NCBI RefSeq assembly: GCF_003002825.1
Contig: NZ_PVTE01000003.1
Location: 62,001-126,000, forward strand
From: Spirosoma oryzae
GTDB taxonomy: Bacteria; Bacteroidota; Bacteroidia; Cytophagales; Spirosomataceae
Direction: 5' to 3'
DNA length: 64,000 bases
In this document: piece after piece, positions 51,457 through 60,218 of the stretch
Layout of the letters: each line of letters starts with the position of its first letter
How positions within the stretch are numbered: the stretch's first letter is position 1
Translations under genes and position numbers: made by a program
Notes under the pieces: model-generated
Databases searched by the model: none
Told to the model about the DNA's origin: nothing
Seen by the model: the letters and a program-made list of their open reading frames with translations, nothing else

Positions 51457-52836
51457 ATGAAACCCATTGACTCAATAACCGAGCAGGTCGCGGTCAACCG
51501 CCTGTCGCGCAGTCAGTTTTTAGCCACCGCCGGACGGGGTCTGGCTATTGGGGCACTGAGCAGCGCCCTGGCTTCCTGCGCGAAGCAGGTCGCCCAACCG
51601 GTGACGGCGCAGACGACGCCAACGCCCAACGGTCCCGTTCCCAAGCTGCCGGCGGTATCGCCCCCCGCCACCGTTCCGTCGGACCCGGCCAAGCCAATCG
51701 AGCTGGAGCCGATCAAAGCGAAAACAGAGCAGAAAAACCCACCAACGCCAACACCCCTGCCACCCGGTCAGCGCGTCGGTTATGCCGTTGTCGGGCTGGG
51801 TCACCTGACGCTCGACGAAATTCTGCCGGCGCTGAGCATGAGCAAAAAATCGAAGATCGTTGCGTTGGTAAGCGGCAGTCCGGAGAAGATGAAGAAGGTG
51901 GCCGAACAGTATGGCGTTCGCAACGACTATTGCTACAGCTATGCCGATTACGACAAGCTGAAAGACAATGAAGACGTCCAGGTTATTTACATCGTGCTAC
52001 CCAACGGCATGCATGCCGAATACACCGTTCGGGGGGCGCAGGCCGGCAAACACATTCTGTGCGAGAAACCGATGGCCAACACAGTGGCCGAATGCCAGAC
52101 GATGATCGACGCCTGTAAGCAGGCCAACGTCAAACTGATGATCGCCTACCGGATTCAGTACGAGCCGCACAATCGCAAGGTGCGCGAAATGGTGCAGGCC
52201 AACCAGTTCGGTAAGGTCAAATCGATTATCGCCAACAACGGGCAGAACTCCGACAACCCCAAACACTGGCGGTTCAACAAAGCGCTGGCCGGGGGCGGCT
52301 CATTGCCCGACGTAGGGCTGTACTGCCTGAACACGATTCGCTTTGTACTGGCCGAAGAGCCCACGGAAGTGTCGGCCATGATACACAGCACACCGGGCGA
52401 TCCGCGCTTTACCGAAGTCGAAGAGCAGGTCAACTGGCTGATGAGGTTTCCCAGTGGCGTACAGGCTAGTTGTGCGACCAGCTACGGGCACCACGACGAA
52501 AAGAGTTACCGTGTGCTGGCCGATACCGGCTGGATCAAAATGGACCCCGCATTTCCCTATCAGGGCCTTAAACTGATGACCAGTCAGGCGCAGGGTAAGG
52601 AGAACCGGGTCATCGAACACGATATGGGGCAGAAAAATCATTTCATGGCCGAGATGGACCATTTTTCCGACTGCGTGAAGAATAACAAGACGCCCTTTAC
52701 GCCCGGTGAGGAAGGCCTGCAGGACCAGAAAATCATGGAAGCCATCTACCAGTCGGCGCGGGAAGGACGCCCCGTCAAACTGGCCAGAATCGACAAAAAA
52801 GACGCCTTCCGGGGGACACCACCCGCCGAGGAGTAG
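51457..52836 (+). CDS. Gfo/Idh/MocA family oxidoreductase with export signal
   Basis: 459 aa. N-terminal signal resembling a lipoprotein or Tat signal (LSRSQFLATAGRGLAIGALSSALASC), but without twin arginines, then about 70 Pro/Thr/Lys-rich residues. The Rossmann domain has VGYAVVGLGHLTLDEILPAL and CEKPMANTVAEC (the family E-K-P motif), followed by the C-terminal alpha/beta domain with GGGSLPDVGLYCLN. Likely a glucose-fructose oxidoreductase-like enzyme acting in the periplasm. A strong terminator follows, before the dnaX promoter. Confidence 0.93.
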   Translation: MKPIDSITEQVAVNRLSRSQFLATAGRGLAIGALSSALASCAKQVAQPVTAQTTPTPNGPVPKLPAVSPPATVPSDPAKPIELEPIKAKTEQKNPPTPTPLPPGQRVGYAVVGLGHLTLDEILPALSMSKKSKIVALVSGSPEKMKKVAEQYGVRNDYCYSYADYDKLKDNEDVQVIYIVLPNGMHAEYTVRGAQAGKHILCEKPMANTVAECQTMIDACKQANVKLMIAYRIQYEPHNRKVREMVQANQFGKVKSIIANNGQNSDNPKHWRFNKALAGGGSLPDVGLYCLNTIRFVLAEEPTEVSAMIHSTPGDPRFTEVEEQVNWLMRFPSGVQASCATSYGHHDEKSYRVLADTGWIKMDPAFPYQGLKLMTSQAQGKENRVIEHDMGQKNHFMAEMDHFSDCVKNNKTPFTPGEEGLQDQKIMEAIYQSAREGRPVKLARIDKKDAFRGTPPAEE

Positions 52837-52855
52837 CCGCCGAAAGGCACCGTCT

Positions 52856-52917
52856 ACGGCAAGGTCCGCCCGATTTACCACCGGCTCGTGTCGGTCAAAT
52901 TGGGCGGACCTTGCCGT
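52856..52917 (+). terminator. Perfect 16-bp terminator hairpin before dnaX
   Basis: ACGGCAAGGTCCGCCC (52856-52871) and GGGCGGACCTTGCCGT (52902-52917), extended by an ATTT/AAAT pair after one mismatch. It separates the oxidoreductase from dnaX, and the open frame start at 52888 falls in it, supporting the later dnaX start. Confidence 0.8.
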
Positions 52918-52937
52918 GTCCGACGGGTCGAAACGGG

Positions 52938-52968
52938 TTTGAAGTCTGGTTGGGAAACGGTATCTTTG
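52938..52968 (+). promoter_or_regulatory. dnaX promoter, perfect consensus, probably leaderless
   Basis: TTTG (52938-52941), exactly 19 bases, TATCTTTG (52961-52968). ATG 52972 follows by three bases, at the expected start of transcription, so the message is predicted to be leaderless. Confidence 0.8.
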
Positions 52969-52971
52969 AGT

Positions 52972-54858
52972 ATGGAAAATTTCGTGGTTTCGGCCCGCAA
53001 GTACCGCCCCGCTACCTTCGACACCGTTGTTGGTCAGGAGCATATTACGACCACACTCAAGAATGCCATCAGGACCAATCACTTAGCCTCGGCCTTCCTG
53101 TTTTGCGGGCCGCGCGGTGTCGGCAAAACGACCTGCGCCCGGATTCTGGCCAAGACCATCAACTGCCAGCACCTGACCGACGAGGGCGAAGCCTGCGATC
53201 ACTGTGACTCGTGCGTCAGCTTCAACCAGAGCGCATCGTTTAATATCCATGAACTCGATGCAGCCTCCAACAACTCGGTCGAGGACATTCGCAACCTGAT
53301 CGATCAGGTGCGGTATCCGCCCCAGTCCGGCAAATACAAGATCTATATCATCGACGAGGTACACATGCTCTCGTCGGCTGCGTTTAACGCCTTCCTGAAA
53401 ACGCTGGAAGAGCCGCCCAGCTACGCCATTTTCATTCTGGCGACGACCGAGAAGCACAAGATTTTACCCACGATTCTGTCGCGCTGTCAGATCTTCGACT
53501 TCAACCGGATTCAGCCGCAGCACATCGCCGGTCATCTGGCGAAAATCGCCGAGAAAGAAGGCATCGAAGCCGAGGGGGAAGCGCTGGCGCTGATTGCCCA
53601 GAAAGCCGACGGTGGGCTGCGCGATGCCCTGTCGATGTTCGATCTGAACGTGACGTTTGCCGCCGACCGGGTAATTCGCTACAAGGAAGTGCTCGACAAC
53701 CTGCACATCCTCGATTACGATTATTATTTCAAGCTGACGGAGCAGTTACTGGCCGGCGATCTGGTTCAGAGCCTGTTGACGACCGACGAGATTCTGCGCA
53801 AGGGGTTCGACGGACACCAGTTCGTCGTGGGCTTGTGCCGCCACTTCCGCGACCTGCTGGTAGCGAAAGATGCCGCCACGGTACAGCTCTTACAGGTGAC
53901 CGAGACAGTACGAAAACAGTATCTCGACCAGGCGACCAAAGCGCCCATGTCATTTCTCCTGTCGGCGCTCAGCCTTGGCGGTCAGTGCGACATGAACTAC
54001 AAACAGGCGAAAGATCAGCGACTGCATACGGAGTTATGGCTGATGAAACTGGCCAACCTGCGCAACGTCCTCGACTGGGATGCGATGACCGCTCAGCCCG
54101 CCAACGGGGTGCGGAGCAGTGCGCCCGTTTCCCCCATCATCACGGACGCTACGGCACCCAACGGTATCCAACTGCCGGACGGGGCCGAAAAAAAAAACGG
54201 CAATCCACAGCCATCGCCTGAGCCCGGCCTGACGGAACAACACCCGATCACGAGCGAGCCCGTAAACGGTTACCGGCCCACACCGTCGCCCGTTGCAGAG
54301 CCGATTGCTGCGGTACCGCCCCCATCGGCCGTGCCTGCCCCACAACCGGCGACGGCAATGCGGCAACCTGTCACCCTACCGACACGGCCGGCCAGTAGTC
54401 GGCTGAAGTCAACCGTGTCGCTAACTGCCAGCCCGGTGCAGGCGACTACCGAAGCGGATGTTGTTGCCGTCGTCGCCCCAACCCGTCCCGATCGTTCGTT
54501 CGACTTCGATGAACTACAGGAATGCTGGCGGACGTTTGCCAAACTGCGGCATCAGCAGACGGATTCAACGACCGAGCAGCTTGTCTTGAACCGCCAGCTC
54601 ACCCTCGACGGCACGACGATTCATCTGACGCTGGACAACACGCTACAGGTCGGTTACCTGGCCGATATACGGGTCGAGTTGCTACAGTACCTGCGCGAAC
54701 ATTTGCAAAACAGCCGGATTCAGCTGGAGCATACGGTTACGTTGCAGGAAGTCAAGAAGATGATCTACAGTTCGCAGGACAAGTACAACTTCATGGCGAA
54801 CAAGAACCCGGCCCTGCACGAACTCCGGCAGGTACTCAATCTGGAAGTCGATTACTAA
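52972..54858 (+). CDS. dnaX: DNA polymerase III subunit gamma/tau
   Basis: 628 aa from ATG 52972. Clamp-loader ATPase. The Walker A loop is GPRGVGKTTC (about 44-53), the zinc module CQHLTDEGEACDHCDSC (about 64-80) and Walker B IYIIDEVHML (about 123-132); the S-R-C of the arginine finger region follows in ILSRCQIF. Residues about 400-520 are a Pro/Ala-rich linker, then a C-terminal tau-like domain (FDFDELQECWRTFAKLRHQ). An A10 run at 54188-54197 (codon 406) could make a short gamma form. Preceded by a perfect promoter; not in an operon. Confidence 0.96.
   Translation: MENFVVSARKYRPATFDTVVGQEHITTTLKNAIRTNHLASAFLFCGPRGVGKTTCARILAKTINCQHLTDEGEACDHCDSCVSFNQSASFNIHELDAASNNSVEDIRNLIDQVRYPPQSGKYKIYIIDEVHMLSSAAFNAFLKTLEEPPSYAIFILATTEKHKILPTILSRCQIFDFNRIQPQHIAGHLAKIAEKEGIEAEGEALALIAQKADGGLRDALSMFDLNVTFAADRVIRYKEVLDNLHILDYDYYFKLTEQLLAGDLVQSLLTTDEILRKGFDGHQFVVGLCRHFRDLLVAKDAATVQLLQVTETVRKQYLDQATKAPMSFLLSALSLGGQCDMNYKQAKDQRLHTELWLMKLANLRNVLDWDAMTAQPANGVRSSAPVSPIITDATAPNGIQLPDGAEKKNGNPQPSPEPGLTEQHPITSEPVNGYRPTPSPVAEPIAAVPPPSAVPAPQPATAMRQPVTLPTRPASSRLKSTVSLTASPVQATTEADVVAVVAPTRPDRSFDFDELQECWRTFAKLRHQQTDSTTEQLVLNRQLTLDGTTIHLTLDNTLQVGYLADIRVELLQYLREHLQNSRIQLEHTVTLQEVKKMIYSSQDKYNFMANKNPALHELRQVLNLEVDY
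54188..54197 (+). other. Candidate slippage site (A10) in dnaX
   Basis: The codons E406-K-K-N are written GAA-AAA-AAA-AAC, a run of ten A. Insertion of one A, or a -1 ribosomal slip, leads after seven more codons to a stop at 54219-54221 (416 aa product); loss of one A leads to TGA at 54230-54232 (419 aa). The site lies right after the ATPase and zinc domains, where the gamma form ends in Escherichia coli and Thermus. Confidence 0.6.
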
Positions 54859-54860
54859 TG

Positions 54861-55003
54861 TGTAGCCCAGACCTCCAGGTCTGGACGGACGCCCCAGCGT
54901 CCGAAAAAGTTTCCGCCAAGAGCATTTACCGGCAGTAATTAAGCCTCCTTTATTAGTTTACGTATTGGCCTGACGCCCGCCAGACGTGGACGTCTGGGCT
55001 ACA
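54861..55003. repeat. MITE-like palindromic repeat after dnaX
   Basis: TGTAGCCCAGACCTCCAGGTCTGG (54861-54884; a near palindrome in itself) is nearly complementary to 54980-55003, differing at two bases. A CGGACGC-CCCA-GCGTCCG hairpin lies just inside. Fills the gap between dnaX and the convergent TPR gene. Confidence 0.7.
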
Positions 55004-55004
55004 T

Positions 55005-56120
55005 CTATTTAAACGCTTTGGCTTCGCGGACAGTCATTTTGTACTCGGCCGTGTCGAGCGCCTTCTTGTAATAGGTTTTAGCCAGTGCGCGGTTGTTGGC
55101 GCGGGCGGCAATGCGGGCCAGGCCGGTGTAGGCAAATGCCCGATACTCTTTCGTGTACGCTTCGTTGGTCGGCAGTTTCAGCGCAGCTTCGTAGAAATCA
55201 GTAGCGGCTTTGTCGTTTTTGTCAGCCTGTTCAGCCAGCATACCCGAAAACGTCTGGTAGGCTATCGGCACCAGTTTGTTGGAAAACTGTCGCAGTTGCT
55301 GCACCGCCGGACGAGCATCAGCGTACCGCCCCGACAGCAACAGCGACTCCGCCTGAATCATGGCAAACAGCGGATTCTTCGGGTACTTGTCAGTTAGATA
55401 TGAGGTATACACGTTTGCTTTCACCGGGTTCGACTCGTGCTTGAGCAGGATGTGCGCCAGGTAGTAATTGGCGACGGGCCGCATAAATACCGCCTTTCGG
55501 GTCGCAATGTCCATCTGTTTCAGGCCGAGACTGATATCGCCGTCCGCGAAGAAAAACATGAACGGCCGTACAATGGGATGGTCGATCGGGTAGCGTTCGA
55601 CGTAGTAATTGTACAAACCCGTGGTAAAATAAAAGTCGGGGTTTCTGTCCAGCAGTTTAGCCCCGTCGCGCAGGTAGTTGTACGCTTTTTTCGACTCACC
55701 CACCGCCTTCAGCGATTCGCCCTGATTGTGGTACAGCGACGCCATATAGCTGTAGGCACTCAGCGTAAAAAATACCCCTTCCGGATCGTCCTCGTTTTTG
55801 TCGAGCATCTGCTTGGCCAGCGTCATACCTTGATTTACGGCCTGTCCGAACTGACCGACGGCAGCTTTGTTTTCGGCCAGGGGCAGGTGCTGAATGTCGA
55901 GCTGGGTAGCGCGGAGCATCGACGCGACCGGATGCTGCGGGTAGCGGGTCTGGAGCTGCCGGATCAGCCCGTCGGCCTGCGTAAACTCCATGTTGTAAAT
56001 ATGATCGAGCGCTTTTTGCACGGTCTGCTGGGCAACGGGATCAGTCATGACCTGCGCCCGAGCGGGAATCAGCAGACAAACCAGACTAAGCAGGAATAGA
56101 AGGGGCGACAGTCGAGACAA
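55005..56120 (-). CDS. Exported TPR-repeat protein
   Basis: 371 aa with a signal peptide (LLFLLSLVCLLIPARAQ). The mature protein is an alpha-solenoid of TPR-like helix pairs: HIYNMEFTQADGLIRQLQTRYPQHP, NYLRDGAKLLDRNPDFYFTTGLYNYYVERYP, and ATDFYEAALKLPTNEAYTKEYRAFAYTGLARIAARANNRALAKTYY-type repeats. Probably a periplasmic scaffold; role unknown. The gene ends within the palindromic repeat and diverges from the M16 peptidase gene. Confidence 0.85.
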   Translation of the reverse strand: MSRLSPLLFLLSLVCLLIPARAQVMTDPVAQQTVQKALDHIYNMEFTQADGLIRQLQTRYPQHPVASMLRATQLDIQHLPLAENKAAVGQFGQAVNQGMTLAKQMLDKNEDDPEGVFFTLSAYSYMASLYHNQGESLKAVGESKKAYNYLRDGAKLLDRNPDFYFTTGLYNYYVERYPIDHPIVRPFMFFFADGDISLGLKQMDIATRKAVFMRPVANYYLAHILLKHESNPVKANVYTSYLTDKYPKNPLFAMIQAESLLLSGRYADARPAVQQLRQFSNKLVPIAYQTFSGMLAEQADKNDKAATDFYEAALKLPTNEAYTKEYRAFAYTGLARIAARANNRALAKTYYKKALDTAEYKMTVREAKAFK

Positions 56121-56140
56121 GGTGGTCGGTGATGGTTACG

Positions 56141-56171
56141 TTGATTCTGTACGGCCGGAACCGTACTTTTG
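56141..56171 (+). promoter_or_regulatory. Promoter of the M16 peptidase gene
   Basis: TTG (56141-56143), 20-base spacer, TACTTTTG (56164-56171), 44 bases before ATG 56216. Confidence 0.6.
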
Positions 56172-56215
56172 TTTACTGCGTATAGCTAACGACGGCTCTA
56201 CACAAAAGTTTCACA

Positions 56216-57466
56216 ATGATTCACTACGAACAGTTCGTTCTTGACAATGGTCTGACGGTTTTCGTCCACGAAGACGATTCGACGCCCATGGCTGCGGTCA
56301 ATATTTTATACAACGTCGGCTCGCGCGACGAAGATCCGGCCCGCACCGGCTTTGCCCATCTGTTTGAGCACCTGATGTTCGGTGGATCGCAGCATATTCC
56401 CAGTTACGACGAGCCGCTGCAAAAGGTGGGCGGTGAAAACAACGCCTTTACCAGCCCCGACATTACCAACTACTACATTACTCTGCCCGCAGCAAATCTG
56501 GAAACGGCGTTCTGGCTCGAATCCGACCGGATGATGAGCCTGTCGTTCGACCCGCAGGTACTCGACGTGCAGCAGAAAGTCGTTATCGAAGAGTTCAAAC
56601 AGCGGTACCTCAACCAACCCTACGGCGACGTGTGGCTCAAGCTTCGCCCCCTGGCCTACAAAGACCACCCCTACCGCTGGGCGACGATCGGTAAGGACAT
56701 CAGCCACATCGAACACGCAACGCTCGACGACGTGCGCGCCTTCTTTTTCAAATATTACCTGCCCAACAACGCCAATCTGGTCGTGGCGGGCAACGTGACC
56801 GTCGAACAGGTGAAGCAACTGTGCGAGAAGTGGTTTGCGCCCATCCCGGCGGGTCCCGCCTACGTTCGACAACTACCCGCCGAAGTAACGCAAACCGAAG
56901 CGCGGCACGAAGAAGTCAGCGCCAAAGTTCCGCTCGACGCGCTGTACAAAGTCTGGCACATGCCGGGCCGCTTCCAGCCGGGCTACCACACCGCCGATCT
57001 GCTCAGCGACATGCTGGGCCGGGGCAAATCGTCGCGGCTGTACCAGCGGCTGCTGCGCGACAACCCCCTGTTCAGTAACATCGGTGCGTATAACACGGCC
57101 TCACTCGACCCCGGTTTGCTCATCGTGCAGGGAACGCTCAACGAGGGCGTATCGCTCGAAGAAGCTGATGCTGCCGTTACGGCCATCATTCAGGAATTCA
57201 TCGATCAGAAAGTAAGCGACGATGAGTTGAGTAAAGTAAAAAACCAGGCCGAAGCCACGCTGGCCTTCTCGGAAGTCGAGTTGCTGAACCGGGCTATGAA
57301 CCTGGCCTACGCGGCCAACGCGGGCGATCCTGAACTGGTCAACAAGGAAGCCGAGCTGATTCAGGCGATCACCGCTGACGACGTACAGAACACCGCCCGG
57401 CAGGTACTTCGCCCCGACAACTGCTCGACGCTCTTCTACCGCCGGAGCGACGAAGTGGCTGCGTAA
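56216..57466 (+). CDS. M16 family zinc peptidase
   Basis: 416 aa, one pitrilysin half. The inverted zinc motif H48-x-x-E51-H52 is in AHLFEHLMFGG, and the third ligand glutamate is in VIEEFKQRYLNQPYG, so it should be active. C-terminal domain with the R/Y pair region (GRGKSSRLYQRLLRD). Processing-peptidase-like enzymes of this size are common in Bacteroidota, often in tandem with a partner; here only one copy is present. No signal peptide: cytoplasmic. Its own promoter and terminator. Confidence 0.93.
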   Translation: MIHYEQFVLDNGLTVFVHEDDSTPMAAVNILYNVGSRDEDPARTGFAHLFEHLMFGGSQHIPSYDEPLQKVGGENNAFTSPDITNYYITLPAANLETAFWLESDRMMSLSFDPQVLDVQQKVVIEEFKQRYLNQPYGDVWLKLRPLAYKDHPYRWATIGKDISHIEHATLDDVRAFFFKYYLPNNANLVVAGNVTVEQVKQLCEKWFAPIPAGPAYVRQLPAEVTQTEARHEEVSAKVPLDALYKVWHMPGRFQPGYHTADLLSDMLGRGKSSRLYQRLLRDNPLFSNIGAYNTASLDPGLLIVQGTLNEGVSLEEADAAVTAIIQEFIDQKVSDDELSKVKNQAEATLAFSEVELLNRAMNLAYAANAGDPELVNKEAELIQAITADDVQNTARQVLRPDNCSTLFYRRSDEVAA

Positions 57467-57521
57467 ACCGCCGTCGCCCGTAGCACCGCTTCCCCCTTAC
57501 CCAGACGTACGAGTCCTCCCC

Positions 57522-57555
57522 CATCTGGTCGGTTTTCACAAACACCGACCAGATG
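57522..57555 (+). terminator. Terminator of the M16 peptidase gene
   Basis: CATCTGGTCGGT (57522-57533) and ACCGACCAGATG (57544-57555), perfect 12-bp stem, 10-nt loop, then TTTG. Confidence 0.85.
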
Positions 57556-57832
57556 TTTGAAATACGCCGACAGCGACGGCCGGAACTGGTTATTTGGCCG
57601 ATAAACCTGTCGACTCTAGTCGTCGCGGCTTCCGTTGTCTTGCCGGCTTACACCCGAGTAAACGCCTTCCTGGCGGTCGATTTGGCTTCAGTCTGTCAGT
57701 CGCGTACGTTGTCTATCAGACTACGACGCAAACTGGCAAGCAAATCGTCAGCTGATACACATCGCGGAGTCAGCAGACCGATAGAGCCCCGACAGGTAAA
57801 CAGTACGGACACGGGTTGTGGGTTTTCTCTCT
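57556..57832. other. Intergenic region upstream of the hybrid kinase
   Basis: 277 bases. An open frame (57553-57846) starts inside the terminator hairpin and does not look like a protein. Nothing else recognised; probably the remains of a longer kinase gene or its promoter region. Confidence 0.45.
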
Positions 57833-59803
57833 ATGGCGGGCGGTAAGATAGCTAATCGGTACAATCGGTTTGCATGCAGACGAACGAGGCTACACTATGC
57901 CTTTTGGGTTCTGTTGTGCTGCTGTGCGTTCCCGCTTCGGGCCCAGCCCCTTCAACTTCCTCTCCTGCGTACGGCTCGCGAACAGGAAGCGCAATCCATC
58001 GGAGCCGACGTTTCGCCCGCTTCGCCTTCCCGATTTACCTGCCAGCCCCTCAGGCGACTCGTCGGGAGCCACGACCTGATGCAGTGCAGCAGGACCACTC
58101 CAGACGGGCCTAAACTGGCCATCGCGCTGCTGTTTCCCTGGTGGCAGCGTTGGTGGGCCTGGTTCGGCTATGCCTTGCTCGTTGCCGGGTTGAGTTGGGC
58201 CTACGTACGGTACCGCATGCTGCAACTGGACGAGCAGCACGCGCAGCTTAAACGGCAGTTGGAAGCCGATCAGTTACGCCAGATCGACGAACTGAGAAGC
58301 CACTTCTTCTCGAACATCACCCACGATTTCCGCACCCCCCTGTCGTTGATTCTGTCGCCCGTCGGCACGCTGATCAATGAACTGGACCATACGCCATACC
58401 GCGATCGGCTCCGGCTTATCGACCGAAGCGCCCGGCAGCTATTGGGTCTGATCAATCAACTGATGGATCTGGACCGGCTCGACGCAGACTTACTGTCGTT
58501 GAGCCTGTTGCGGGGGCGACCCGATGAGGTGGTGGGCGCTGTAATCGACACGTTCAAGGAACTGGCTGAACAGGATAACGTCCGCCTGACGTATGAGCCC
58601 GAATTAACAGACGCCTACTGGTTCGACAGCGAAAAGCTGGAGCGGATTGTCAGTATCCTGCTGGCTAACGCATTCAAGTTCACCACCTCGACGCCACAAA
58701 AACGGGGGCAGGTTACGGTGCGCCTACAAAACCGGGCCGGTTCACCGCCGTCGGGCATCCAACTGATCGTTACCGACAACGGCTTCGGTATATCGCCCGA
58801 CCATGTATCTCAATTGCTTCACCGCGTTCACCAAGCCCATAAGGCAGCCAGTAAAGCAGAAACGGGTATTGGGCTGGCGCTGGCGAAGGAACTGGTTGAC
58901 CTGTACAGCGGTACGATTCGCGTAGAGAGTCAGGTGGATAACGGCACAACCGTCTGGGTCGACCTCCCGCTGCAACCTGCCGCCGACAGCCAGATTAATA
59001 CCAACGCTACCGAAGCAACGTCCCTGACACCCGCTATGCCAGACGAAGGTCTACCCGATGCCCGGCTATTGCTGGTGGAAGACAACGACGACATGGCTGA
59101 GTTTATCCTACAAAGCCTGCCGGATACGTACGACGTGTACCGGGCCGTCGATGGCGTAGAGGGGCTGGAGCAGGCCCGGCAGCTGCTGCCCGAGTTAATC
59201 ATCAGCGATGTGATGATGCCCCGCATGGACGGCTTCGCGCTCTGCGATCAGCTAAAATCAGATCCGCTGACGAATCATATTCCGATCTTGCTACTGACGG
59301 CGAAAACGACGCTGACCAACCGCATGCAGGGGTTGCAGGCTGGTGCCGACGATTACCTGGGCAAGCCATTTCACGTACCGGAATTACTCGCCCGGATCAA
59401 TAACCTGCTGACGACACAACGCCGGCTGAGCGAACGGGTTCGCGCGGACCTGGCTTCGTCCGAATCGGTTCCCCCGCCCCTTCACCCGTTCCTACAGCAA
59501 CTATATGCGGTACTGGATCAGCAGTTAGACAAGACGGATTTCGGCGTTGATGAACTGGCCGATGCTGTCCACCTCAGCCGGATGCAGCTGCACCGAAAGC
59601 TAAAGTCACTGACCAACCTGTCGACAACGGAGTTTATCCGCTCGTACCGGCTGAAGCAGGCGATGACCCTGCTGACGGGCGGTTTGTCCGTCACGCAGAC
59701 TGCCTACGCCGTGGGCTTTGCCAACCCGACGTACTTCAGTCAGCGCTTCCGCGAACAGTTCGGAAATCCACCTTCCAGTTACGTACCAGCCGCGCAACGA
59801 TAG
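57833..59803 (+). CDS. Hybrid two-component regulator (HTCS-type) lacking its sensor domain
   Basis: About 656 aa. A signal-peptide-like segment (WVLLCCCAFPLRAQ), then only about 70 residues, then a transmembrane helix after FPWWQRWWAWFG. Next the histidine kinase (HDFRTPLSLIL with phospho-His; DNGFGIS; G-I-G-L-A-L-A), a receiver domain (LLVEDNDDMAEF, ISDVMMPRMDG with phospho-Asp, LLLTAKT) and an AraC DNA-binding domain (ELADAVHLSRMQLHRKLK). In HTCS proteins the periplasmic side normally carries about 600-750 residues of propeller and Y_Y_Y sensor; these are missing here, though the PWW-x-x-WW edge that follows Y_Y_Y remains. The start codon is uncertain. Confidence 0.9.
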   Translation: MAGGKIANRYNRFACRRTRLHYAFWVLLCCCAFPLRAQPLQLPLLRTAREQEAQSIGADVSPASPSRFTCQPLRRLVGSHDLMQCSRTTPDGPKLAIALLFPWWQRWWAWFGYALLVAGLSWAYVRYRMLQLDEQHAQLKRQLEADQLRQIDELRSHFFSNITHDFRTPLSLILSPVGTLINELDHTPYRDRLRLIDRSARQLLGLINQLMDLDRLDADLLSLSLLRGRPDEVVGAVIDTFKELAEQDNVRLTYEPELTDAYWFDSEKLERIVSILLANAFKFTTSTPQKRGQVTVRLQNRAGSPPSGIQLIVTDNGFGISPDHVSQLLHRVHQAHKAASKAETGIGLALAKELVDLYSGTIRVESQVDNGTTVWVDLPLQPAADSQINTNATEATSLTPAMPDEGLPDARLLLVEDNDDMAEFILQSLPDTYDVYRAVDGVEGLEQARQLLPELIISDVMMPRMDGFALCDQLKSDPLTNHIPILLLTAKTTLTNRMQGLQAGADDYLGKPFHVPELLARINNLLTTQRRLSERVRADLASSESVPPPLHPFLQQLYAVLDQQLDKTDFGVDELADAVHLSRMQLHRKLKSLTNLSTTEFIRSYRLKQAMTLLTGGLSVTQTAYAVGFANPTYFSQRFREQFGNPPSSYVPAAQR

Positions 59804-60218
59804 GCCCTGCACACGCTTTCCTGGCCATTTATGCCCCCGTGTTACAATAGTTAACGAATGTGTTACAATCGTTAAGGCACGCCCGATAGCGGCCAAATAG
59901 CTTTGTACCAGTGCTGTCGCTACACGCTTACAACGCGTGTCTTCCTACCACGTATTCACACCGTAAACGTAGCGCTGCCGAACGGGTTCGCTACCCCTAC
60001 ACCCTAGCGCCGGATCGTTTTTCGCGATGCGCAGTACACCCTGTACGACACAGATCGATCCGTTTGATCAGCTGTATTTACCCCTATAACTACACTCGTA
60101 GACAAAAAGACCCTGTTCATACGCAATATCTAGTGCGTCTATAAAGCAAGTGTTACTAGTCGCCGGCCGCGTTCCCATCTTTACATAACCCTCGTCAACC
60201 CTACTCAATCCGTCTATT
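59804..60218. other. Intergenic region with a LytTR-like direct-repeat pair
   Basis: 415 bases between the hybrid kinase and LytTR genes. It holds the direct-repeat pair at 59839-59876 and no convincing gene; the open frame 59911-60144 does not look like a protein. Confidence 0.5.
59839..59876 (+). promoter_or_regulatory. Direct-repeat pair resembling a LytTR operator
   Basis: GTGTTACAATAGTTAAC (59839-59855) recurs as GTGTTACAATCGTTAAG (59860-59876), 21 bases apart, two helical turns on one face. LytTR proteins bind 9-bp direct repeats with about 12-bp spacing, similar to the ATnGTTAA core here. Possible target of the LytTR gene 340 bases downstream. Confidence 0.45.

Noticed and set aside
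52888-52971. Longer dnaX start at 52888
   Set aside because: It would lie in a terminator hairpin and across the perfect promoter; the gene family begins MENFVVSARKYRP at 52972.
57553-57846. 97-codon open frame before the hybrid kinase
   Set aside because: It starts inside the M16 terminator hairpin, has poor protein-like composition, and overlaps the kinase start.
59911-60144. 77-codon open frame between the kinase and LytTR genes
   Set aside because: No start-site signals, no domain or signal peptide, and low-quality composition.
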